Source of the DNA: Encephalitozoon hellem ATCC 50504
Lineage: Eukaryota; Microsporidia; Unikaryonidae
NCBI RefSeq assembly: GCF_000277815.2
Contig: NC_018474.1
Span: forward strand, 124,001-188,000
Reading direction: 5' to 3'
Length of the DNA: 64,000 bases
The notes under the pieces: model-generated
What the model was told of the DNA's origin: nothing
Databases searched by the model: none
What the model saw: the letters and a program-made list of their open reading frames with translations, nothing else
In this document: positions 29,324-37,600 of the stretch, in pieces
Layout of the letters: each line of letters starts with the position of its first letter
How positions within the stretch are numbered: the first letter of the stretch is position 1
Made by a program: the position numbers and the translations under genes

Positions 29324-30085
29324 ATGAGTAGGAGCGGGCAAGGAGACCAAGGACAGCTGACAAAGACGATAATAGTCACTGGGTTCAATGATCTGAAACA
29401 CCATGAGGAGGTTAGGGACAGGGTCAAGAAGAGGTTTGAGGTAAAGGAAAGCTACACAATTCAGAACGATTATAGAGTGCTCTGCATACTCTTCTACGAC
29501 GAGAGGAAAGCAAGAGAGGCAATTTCTTATCTCAAGGAATCTGAAGGCCTTTCGTCCTACCACATAATAAGCAAGTACGAGATTCCTAGAGATATGGATA
29601 AATGCGATGAGTCCAGGAATCAAAGCACGTTACTATTTACCTTTAAGAACTTAGCAGGATCTGTAGACGACAAGGAGTTTTCCGAAGAGGTCTGTAAGTT
29701 TGGGGAGGTAAAGGATATCCGATATGTAAAAACACATCAGAGATGTGTGGAGTTCTACGACTCAAGAAGTGCAGTTGCAGCCTTCCATGGGATGAACGAG
29801 CTGAAGTTCATGGATGGAGTGATGCAAGCAAAGTGGGTCTGGGACCTTTCTACAAAAACGAGGTGGGAACTTATAAGACTAACGGATAGCATCCTGAAGG
29901 AGTGCAAGCTGGAGATAAAGACACCCACAAAGAGGGAGAGTGAGGACAGTAGAGAGGAGGTAAAGAAAAAGAGAAGGGCCCAAGAAAGCAGCGGAATGCA
30001 CACGAAGAACATATTCCTCCAAAGATTTGACGCCTTTATTGCATCCAACATTGACTATATAACCGAAGGATACATCAGCGATTAA
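29324..30085 (+). CDS. RRM-type RNA-binding protein, Mei2-like
   Basis: A 253-residue protein with two RRM-like modules. The first, at about 13-90, contains IIVTGFNDL and VLCILFYDERKAREAI. The second, at about 105-175, contains LLFTFKNL, then GEVKDIRYVKTHQRCVEFYD with an RNP1-like strand, then AVAAFHGMNE. The YDxRxAxxAxxxLN style is typical of Mei2-like and related proteins. A Lys/Arg-rich stretch near 220 may direct it to the nucleus. The start follows AGCCCCTGAG. The RNA targets are unknown. Confidence 0.7.
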   Translation: MSRSGQGDQGQLTKTIIVTGFNDLKHHEEVRDRVKKRFEVKESYTIQNDYRVLCILFYDERKAREAISYLKESEGLSSYHIISKYEIPRDMDKCDESRNQSTLLFTFKNLAGSVDDKEFSEEVCKFGEVKDIRYVKTHQRCVEFYDSRSAVAAFHGMNELKFMDGVMQAKWVWDLSTKTRWELIRLTDSILKECKLEIKTPTKRESEDSREEVKKKRRAQESSGMHTKNIFLQRFDAFIASNIDYITEGYISD

Positions 30086-30178
30086 GCATCCCGGGGCTTC
30101 CGTCTCAGACTGAAGAGAGGATGTGCTTACTGAAGAGTTTGAATAAAAAGCCAGAAGTAAATATTTAATTATAACTTC

Positions 30179-30574
30179 TTATTTCTTCTTCATTGTCTTG
30201 AGAGGCTTCTTAGGTCTTAGATCTTTGCTGTCGCACTTCCTACATTTCTCTGCAGACTTTCCAGACCTTGCGTAGCATCTTCGGCAGATCAAGCAGTCGT
30301 TCTTCTCTCTCATTGCCATAGCCCCATCGTTTTCAGACATGTTTCCTCCTCCTCCAAGAAGCTTGGGTTGCATTATAATTGTATCGAGGTTCCTTATGCC
30401 GTAGCTTGCCACTGTTCTTAAATCCTCTAGTACCTTAGAGTTGTGCTGTAGAACCATCGCTGAACAATCAAGCCCGCAGATGTTTCCAGCAAGAGCCTTT
30501 AGAGACAGAACCAACTGTGAAGGCTCAGCCTGAACAAACGAGGTCTTTCCACCAAACCTCACGCCAATCTGCAT
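30179..30574 (-). CDS. Ubiquitin-like / ribosomal protein L40 fusion
   Basis: A 131-residue fusion. Residues 1-77 have a diverged ubiquitin-like fold (MQIGVRFGGKTSFVQ...; LDTIIMQPKLLGGGG), and the rest is ribosomal protein L40 with a four-Cys zinc site (CLICRRCYARSGKSAEKCRKC) and RPKKPLK. The join is LLGGGG instead of the canonical LRLRGG, so the released domain would lack the Arg residues needed for ubiquitin conjugation. It is probably not a source of standard ubiquitin. An AAATTT box lies 14 bp upstream of the ATG, with CCC between them. Confidence 0.85.
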   Translation of the reverse strand: MQIGVRFGGKTSFVQAEPSQLVLSLKALAGNICGLDCSAMVLQHNSKVLEDLRTVASYGIRNLDTIIMQPKLLGGGGNMSENDGAMAMREKNDCLICRRCYARSGKSAEKCRKCDSKDLRPKKPLKTMKKK

Positions 30575-30587
30575 TCTTAAAGGGCAA

Positions 30588-30593
30588 AAATTT
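30588..30593 (-). promoter_or_regulatory. AAATTT-like box of the ubiquitin-like/L40 gene
   Basis: A palindromic AAATTT 14 bp upstream of the L40 fusion start on the minus strand, followed by a CCC element. It matches the ribosomal-protein promoter pattern at the L17 and L37 genes. Confidence 0.5.
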
Positions 30594-30655
30594 CCAAAGT
30601 AAAATCTGCACGGTAGCCAGCCATTTCGGAATATATACAGGTAAAGTCATTTATT

Positions 30656-30910
30656 CTATTCGAAGACTCGTTGACAGACCCAGAACACACGGCACATGGG
30701 GCACACCTTCCTCTGCTGTAGCCACAGAGCTATGCAATGCGAATGGAATGTATGTTTACACTTACCTATGCAGGGCTTACACTCCATGGGATGCTTGCAT
30801 TTTATGCACATCTGGTCAAAGCTCTGCTGGCATATCCCGCATATGTCGCTCTCTATGTCCCATTTCCAGTTATAAACGGGATAGACTTTCTTGATTTTTA
30901 TTTCCACCAT
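30656..30910 (-). CDS. APC11: Anaphase-promoting complex RING subunit APC11
   Basis: An 84-residue RING-H2 protein, the normal size for APC11. It opens MVEIKIKKVYPVYNWKWD, with the Trp-x-Trp region typical of APC11. Its zinc ligands are in CGICQQSFD, CKPCIGKCKHTFHSHCI and CPMCR. It is the catalytic RING of the APC/C ubiquitin ligase that drives anaphase and mitotic exit by targeting D-box proteins. Its presence makes the D-box microprotein at 4654-4872 more meaningful. Confidence 0.93.
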   Translation of the reverse strand: MVEIKIKKVYPVYNWKWDIESDICGICQQSFDQMCIKCKHPMECKPCIGKCKHTFHSHCIALWLQQRKVCPMCRVFWVCQRVFE

Positions 30911-31050
30911 TCTGTTAGGTAAGTCTTAAGATTGTGGGGAGCTACTTTGGGCAGAAGATAAGGCCGAAAATCTCTGGTGCACAAGGACCGCATGTTCCAG
31001 GCTAAAGGGTGGCGAGAGCAAGCTAATTGCGGCTGAAGATAGCAAAATGA

Positions 31051-31056
31051 AAATTT
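31051..31056 (+). promoter_or_regulatory. AAATTT-like box upstream of L17
   Basis: AAATTT lies 46 bp before the L17 ATG, and AGCCCTAAA immediately precedes the start. This is the same two-element pattern as the other ribosomal protein genes. Confidence 0.45.
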
Positions 31057-31102
31057 TGCACAGCAGGCCTCCACAAAGAAGGCGAAAAAAAGTAGCCCTA
31101 AA

Positions 31103-31654
31103 ATGGGGATTAAGTACAGCTACGAGATACACGATCCTTCGAAGGCTGTGAAGGGGAAGATCGACAATGCGAAGGTAAGCTTCAAGAAGACTAGGGAGAC
31201 TTGCTCCACCCTGAGAAAGAGAAAGGTTGTTGATGCGATCCAGTATCTGAAGAACGTCCTTAACAAAACTGAGTGTGTCCCCTTTAGAAGATACAACCGT
31301 GGCTGTGGGCAAACACACCAGGCGAGGAAGTTCAGCATCCCTAGAAGAGAGATTGTGAAGGCCAATGGAGAGAAGGTGATCAAGAGAGGACATGTTCAAA
31401 CAAGAGGAAGGTGGCCGAAGAAGTCAGCAGAGTTTGTGATTTCCCTTCTTGAAAACCTTAAGGAATTAGCAGAGGCAAAGAACCTTGATTTGGAGAACTT
31501 AGTGATAACGCACATCCAAGTTAACAAGGCACCAAAAATTTTTGGCAGGACTTTCCGAGCTCACGGAAGAGTGAATCCATTTAACAAAAGTCCATGCCAT
31601 ATCCAGGCCGTTGCCGAAGTAGTTGGAACCAACGATGTTAGCATTGAGGCCTGA
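31103..31654 (+). CDS. RPL17: 60S ribosomal protein L17 (uL22)
   Basis: A 183-residue protein, the usual eukaryotic length. It contains the uL22 core: a [20 protein letters not shown] helix, YLKNVL, then [36 protein letters not shown] and the [14 protein letters not shown] hairpin that lines the exit tunnel. Structural component of the large subunit. No intron is seen near the start. It is divergent from APC11. Confidence 0.96.
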   Translation: MGIKYSYEIHDPSKAVKGKIDNAKVSFKKTRETCSTLRKRKVVDAIQYLKNVLNKTECVPFRRYNRGCGQTHQARKFSIPRREIVKANGEKVIKRGHVQTRGRWPKKSAEFVISLLENLKELAEAKNLDLENLVITHIQVNKAPKIFGRTFRAHGRVNPFNKSPCHIQAVAEVVGTNDVSIEA

Positions 31655-31714
31655 GCCAACTTATCATTAAAGGCTTTCTTTTTGATTTTTATTCGTTTCT
31701 GAAGGCCCTTGCTG

Positions 31715-32587
31715 ATGTTGAACAATAAGGGAAGAAGATATTGTATGGGGGGTGGATCCAAGCTGGGAACACTAAAGGAATATGGGTTATTTGAGGATTC
31801 TGACGTGAATGTTCCTTTGGGCTCCATAAGCATGCTGGATAACAAGAGAGGTGAAGATGGTGTGAAAGAGGCGAGCAAGGAGGAGCTTCTAAGGGACGAT
31901 ATTGAGGGTTTGTTTATTGATGGAAGGCCCAGGTATACAGAAGGCAAAGACGGAGAAAGGTTCAATCCGTACGAAGACAATTCAGGCACGGTAGTTTGTC
32001 TGAAGCAGGATGATTTTGTTGTTGTTAGCGGGGACACAAGGCATTCATCTGAAATGGTTATAAATTCGCGAGAGATGTCTAAAATATTCCGGATTGGAAA
32101 TTTCTTTCTTACTGGAACGGGATTCTATGCAGACAGCCACGAGGTCTATGTGAAAATGGAATACGAGATACGGCAGTATGAGGTAGACGGGCCCATCAAC
32201 ATCCACAGTGCTGCAAATTTACTCTCCAAGATTCTCTATTCAAGAAGATTCTTCCCATATTACTCGTACTGTACTCTGAGTGGGTTTGATAATGGAAAGC
32301 CTTATATCTATGCATATGATCCTGTGGGGTCTTTTGAGTCTGTGACATGTGAGTGCAATGGAAGTGGGAGAAGTATGATACAACCTCTGCTAGACTCTTT
32401 TATTGACAAGAAGAACTGGCACAATGCAGAGCAAACGCAATTAAGCCAAGAGGATTGTGTAAGACTTATTGCCAAGGCATTCGCTTCTGCAGCTGAAAGA
32501 GATATAAAGACAAAGGATAACCTTGAGATCTATGTGCTAAGGGAGAACAAAGTGGTGCATAAGGTTCTTCCTTTAAGGAGAGATTAA
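31715..32587 (+). CDS. 20S proteasome beta-6 subunit (PSMB1/Pre7 type)
   Basis: About 290 residues from the ATG at 31715, after GGCCCTTGCTG. The mature-like region begins near RFNPYEDNSGTVVCL, corresponding to the RFSPY...NGGT start of beta-6 subunits. It continues with DFVVVSGDTRHS and INSREMSKIF. Beta-6 is non-catalytic; no active-site Thr is expected. The N-terminal extension of about 85 residues, Gly-rich then acidic, is much longer than the usual propeptide. An internal start at a downstream Met cannot be excluded. Confidence 0.88.
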   Translation: MLNNKGRRYCMGGGSKLGTLKEYGLFEDSDVNVPLGSISMLDNKRGEDGVKEASKEELLRDDIEGLFIDGRPRYTEGKDGERFNPYEDNSGTVVCLKQDDFVVVSGDTRHSSEMVINSREMSKIFRIGNFFLTGTGFYADSHEVYVKMEYEIRQYEVDGPINIHSAANLLSKILYSRRFFPYYSYCTLSGFDNGKPYIYAYDPVGSFESVTCECNGSGRSMIQPLLDSFIDKKNWHNAEQTQLSQEDCVRLIAKAFASAAERDIKTKDNLEIYVLRENKVVHKVLPLRRD

Positions 32588-32687
32588 AAGATTGTTGTCT
32601 TGTGCTCAGACTTTTTCTGCATTATCTAAGATCCTCTAATTTTCGTGTGATTTTTAGTGAAGTAAAGTTATCCCCAAGGATTTGTAG

Positions 32688-34550
32688 ATGAATTTCTTGT
32701 TTCCCATGCTCTTTTCGTTTGTGTGTTCTGAAAGCTTAGGGATTCGGTATGAGGATGTTATCAGCAAGTGGGTCAGCTATGAGAAGAGAAGGATGGCCGA
32801 TAGGCCACTTGGTACAGTACCCTCTACGTTTACTATCAGGGATGGAATTGTGGTTGGTAGCAAACATTTAAGCTCTAGGGCGATATGGAATCCGCTAGAG
32901 ATGTTTGAAAATGACTTTGAAGGGATATACTGCGAAGGAGTTGAAAGCATCGAAGAGAATGGGGAAAGAAGATATCTGATTGAGGGCTATGAGACGGCTC
33001 TGGATGCTTCTGGAGTTAATTACTTGTGCTTGTCGACGGCGATTAGGCCCCTGCATATTAAAAGAGAAGGAATCACAAAAGTTGCAATTGGATATAGAGG
33101 GTATTTTGACGAGGCCCAGGCAAGAAGTCTAGGGGAATGTCTTTCTGGGATTCTAGATGGGGCGGAGGTATGTGTTATTCCTGAATCTCTTTGTGGATTG
33201 GTGTCTAGGACGGAGCATATTGTAGAAGACGGCACTCTGTATTGCATGGTGATTACGATGACGGGAAGAAAGACTGTAGCTTCGCTCTACAAAATGGAGG
33301 TGAAGGACAAGAAGAGGATGTTTAGCAACTTGTTCCACGAATATTTTGACGGGGTATCTGATTGGGATATCCAGAAGATAGTATATGATCACATAGAGAA
33401 AACCCTTCGGAAGTATGTTTCCAGTAAGGAGGGCATTTCGGACACGAACAGAAATGTGACCTTCTATCCTCGAATGAAAGATTCGGAGCTCTTTGAGCTA
33501 AAGATAGACATGAGACCTATATATAAGGAAATCAACAAGGCATTGAGATATAAGAGCATAGTTGAAAGCGTGAAGATTGTTAATGGAGTTAGCGTGGTCG
33601 ATTGTGAGGAGAATGTGAGGTTTGTGATAGAAGCGCCTGTGTTTGATGTTCGGGAGATCCAGAGGAGGATTGAGGGGCTTGTGAATGGAGGCAAGCGGCT
33701 TGACGTCATCGAAAGCATGAAGAAGAAGATCGGGGAAGCGATTGGAGAGGGGCAGGAGTATTCTGTAATGATAAGATCCAAGTTCTATGAAAACCCTATT
33801 TTTGACAAGATTCTCGGGCCTCTCTCTTCGAAGGACATTATAAAGCCTGAGGATATTGAGAAGGGGGCGGCTAGGGCCATGAGGACTGAGTACAGTATCA
33901 CTGACCCGAAGGTCTTACGTGTTAGTGGGGACAGTAAGAGTGGAAAGGCTTATGTTGACGAGATCAGGCTAAGAAAGAGTATAAGAGAAATACTCGATAA
34001 AAAAAAAGGAAGAAGACTCAGGGATATTTTCGAGGAGGTATCTGACTCATGTGTAGAGGGGGAAGATGAGATTTTTGCAGAGATAAATGATCTTAATGGG
34101 ATCCGAAGGGCAGTGAGCAAGTGGAAGGAGGTGGAAGCAAAGGATGCAAAAATCAAGATGGAAAGGGACCTAAGGGAGAAAGCACTGAGGGACTTGAAGG
34201 AGACGATCACTTCGACTGAAAAGCTGGGCAAGAGCAACCCCGAGGTGTGGAACGATGGACTGAAAGATGAGGTGTCGAAGGCATTAGAACACTTGAATAT
34301 TATGAATTCTGACGATAAATACAAAAAGGAAGACATTGAAGAGGTTGAATTTGATCTTATTATTAGACGCAAAAGCCTATTTAATGCATATGAGGAAAGG
34401 ATGAAGAAGGAAGCTGAAGAGAAGGAGAAAGCTGAGAATGAGAATAAGCAGGAGGACATTGTAGATGATGGAGAGAAAGAGGAAGCTGGGGCAGATAGGG
34501 ATATTGGGGAAGGCCAGGAGTTTTCTTTTGAAAAAAAGGCCGAGCTCTAG
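32688..34550 (+). CDS. Divergent ER-type Hsp70 (Lhs1/Grp170-like)
   Basis: A 620-residue protein. A signal peptide (MNFLFPMLFSFVCSES) is followed by LGIRYEDVISKW where Hsp70s have the phosphate-binding LGIDxG loop. VAIGYRGYFDEAQARSLGEC parallels the VPAYFxDAQRxA block, and VIPESLCGLV parallels INEPTAAAL. The C-terminal third is helical and charged, as in Hsp110/Grp170. It ends KKAEL; KAEL is not a standard KDEL/HDEL signal but is suggestive. Likely an ER lumen nucleotide-exchange chaperone. ATP-site residues are strongly diverged. Confidence 0.72.
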   Translation: MNFLFPMLFSFVCSESLGIRYEDVISKWVSYEKRRMADRPLGTVPSTFTIRDGIVVGSKHLSSRAIWNPLEMFENDFEGIYCEGVESIEENGERRYLIEGYETALDASGVNYLCLSTAIRPLHIKREGITKVAIGYRGYFDEAQARSLGECLSGILDGAEVCVIPESLCGLVSRTEHIVEDGTLYCMVITMTGRKTVASLYKMEVKDKKRMFSNLFHEYFDGVSDWDIQKIVYDHIEKTLRKYVSSKEGISDTNRNVTFYPRMKDSELFELKIDMRPIYKEINKALRYKSIVESVKIVNGVSVVDCEENVRFVIEAPVFDVREIQRRIEGLVNGGKRLDVIESMKKKIGEAIGEGQEYSVMIRSKFYENPIFDKILGPLSSKDIIKPEDIEKGAARAMRTEYSITDPKVLRVSGDSKSGKAYVDEIRLRKSIREILDKKKGRRLRDIFEEVSDSCVEGEDEIFAEINDLNGIRRAVSKWKEVEAKDAKIKMERDLREKALRDLKETITSTEKLGKSNPEVWNDGLKDEVSKALEHLNIMNSDDKYKKEDIEEVEFDLIIRRKSLFNAYEERMKKEAEEKEKAENENKQEDIVDDGEKEEAGADRDIGEGQEFSFEKKAEL

Positions 34551-34673
34551 AAGCGAATTAAACCTGATTTTATTTATATTGTATGTTGAAGGACAAGTCT
34601 CTGTGGGCTAGACCTTCTGGGCTTTTTACTTAGGTATTTTGATAGATAAAAACAATAGACCCTTAGAGATTAA

Positions 34674-37600
34674 ATGGATGGGAGCCGAGAAAGATACGAG
34701 GCTGAGATGACAAAGAAGCTGGATGCATTCAAGACTGCAAAGGAGTGGTCTGACTTTATTTCTCTGCTAAGCTCCCTAGATAGCACCATCAAAAAGTTCT
34801 CGTTACCGGAAATTCCAAAGAAAAAGCTTTTGTTCAAAAGGCTGAACCAGTGTCTAAACCCAGTTCTTCCTGCAGGAATACACAACAAGACTTTGGAGAC
34901 ATACTCCTTGGTATTTGAAAGGATTTCAAAAGAGAATTTTCTGAAGGAGTTTGACTTTCTGACGTTGGGACTCTTCACCTTTTCTGCACATTGCAGGATT
35001 CTTGTGATCAATTCCTTTCTAGACCTTATAGAAAGATACATTGTTCCGCTGGGAAAGGACGTGGAGATGTATTGCACAAGCATACTTATTGGGCTTCTTC
35101 CGCCCATGGAGTTTGAGTCTGGAGAGCACTATGGCCGAGCACATCTCATAGTTACTGAATTCAAGTCCTTGATTTCTCCCGATGTGTTTTATTCTTCGAT
35201 GTGGAGCATTCTTCTCAATGACGAAAGGCTTAGAACATCTGTTGTGAACTTTATGCTGAGCATGAGCTGGGAGGAGCCGATGGTATCCAACCCAAAGCTT
35301 GTTACAAGAGCGCTGTGCGGAGGGCTTGGAAGTGAATCTACGCTAGTTGTGAGGAATTGTTTGGACCTTTTGATATTTATATTTCCCGATAAGGGCCACA
35401 TTCGTTCTGAGGACGAGTTAGATGATCTTACTGAAGCGGTGATCAAGCTATTTGTGAAGAGAGATCTCTCGCTCAACAAGAGGATATATGGATGGCTATG
35501 TATGATGGATAGTTTCAGCGAGGCGGATGTGGTCTTGCTGAGCAGAGTGCTTAAGAGGTTTTTGGACAGGAGAAGTGCTGAGGATATTCAGCTTTTCTTT
35601 AGAATTATGATGACGTTACAAGACAAAGGGAAGCTTTGCGAGAAGATTATGGAAAATCTCCTGTTTAATGTTCTGAACTGCCTTCGGAGGTATGAGAAAA
35701 GCGATACAAAGGAAACAGCACAGCCCGATGTCTTTGAAGAAAGGCAGTGCGAGAGCATTGATGTTGAGAAGATTGCGAAGGCATTTTTGACTACAGACCT
35801 GGATTCTATATGGAAGATATTCTATCTCCAGCTGAGAAATGCCCTCAATAATGCTAAGGAAAAGATGCTACTGGACACGAACCTAATTGATGATGAAGAA
35901 TTAAATGACAGTATGATGAGGGAGGAGATGTACAGTATGCATTCGATGTCATTGATTCTTAACGAAGGCCAGGAATCTCTGGCAAGAGGCAACAGTGCTG
36001 ACAGTCCTGAAGATGGCAACTCAATCGAGAAGGCTTGCCTATCTGACAGAAGAGATTCCTGCGAAGATGTGGGATCTGAGAAAGGATGCCTAGCGATAAG
36101 AGGGCCCGGAGATGAAAGCCCCGGGAATGCGGAGGACATCAGCAGCCCGACGCAGGTTCTCAACTTCATAAGATTTGCGATGGATAATTATTCTGCAGTG
36201 GATTCCGAGGTTTTCCAATACCACCTTCCTTTTCTAGTCCACCTGGTTCTCTCTGATTTTTTACTATTTGACTCCCAGATTCTTTTCTCTTTCCTAGACT
36301 TTAGCGCGAAGATGATGAAGTTCAAGGAGAGGCAGGTTGAGGGAGGGAAGAACCTACAGAGGCTTATTGGGAAATTCTATCTCGAAGAGGATACTAGTGT
36401 GCTGGAGGACATTTCGTCGACGATACTATATAGTATTTCTGACAAGATTGGAAGAGTTATTGAGAGTGACGTCGGGCTATCTCTACCCCTGATGACCACC
36501 TTTATCAAGATCTATGGGGTAGATGCTCTTCCCAACGGTTTTATTCAGAATTACCACGGTCTTATTATGGGATCTTCCAACAAGCTCATAAAAGAGCACC
36601 TTGAGGTGTACAAAATAATAGACTGCACCCGGCTTGACTCTACGGCTATGTTCAATGTTTTATGGAGAAGATTCTGTCATATAGAGATGGATCTGTATTT
36701 TGAGGGACTGAAGGAGCCTGGGACGGATGATGGAATACAAAAGACGCCTGGGAAAAGTACTCACGACATACCTAGAAGGAATTCCACGAGCAGGTTTTTC
36801 AGTACTGGGAAAGGCCCTGATCGCAGAATGCTAACTGAGCTTTTGTGGAGATACAACATTATTTTTGAGGGAAGCTTTGAAAGGCTCCTTCTGAGAATGA
36901 TTGGAGAGAGAGAGATGGAAGAGATCAGCTACTTCCTTCTTCTCAAGCTCGAGAACTTCCCCGGGAACTTTGACTTTTTGGAGCTATATTATATCATTAA
37001 TTGCAAGCTTGATTCTGATGACCCTGTGCTTGACACGTTTCTCTGCTCCTTGGTCTATTTTGACGATATTTTCAAGTTTCTACTGAAGAAGCTAGAGGAC
37101 TCTAATATCCAGGCGAATGATTTTCTTTTTGCTGAATCCATTGACCTCAACCAGATATTTGGTGTGTTCAAGTGCATTAAGAATCTCCTGAGATACTCCA
37201 AGGGATTCAAATCCATGCTTATGGACTCTACAGAGAAACTGTATTGCAGGGCTCTTCCATTGGAGGGGGGTGTACCGCCTAGGGAGATACTGTATAAGAT
37301 ACTTGTGCACCTGCTTGTGAACAGAAAGGAGTACGACGAAAGGGATGCAAATCTTGAGATTGTTAAAGTTCTCGAAGCTCTTGTGGAAAGCGGGGTTTTG
37401 GAAAGCAACGTGATGAACACAGTGGAGCTTTCAAAGGTTGTGGATGTAGCAAAGGAGAACAGGGGGGACCCTGCGATTGTTCTGGGGATTGCGCCCTTGA
37501 TTAGGCATAGCGGGAATGGTACAGCAATCCAGGATGTGTGCAGCATACTTGACAGCCGGTGCTTTTATTATCATGAGCTCTTAGGGTTTGTCTTTTCACT

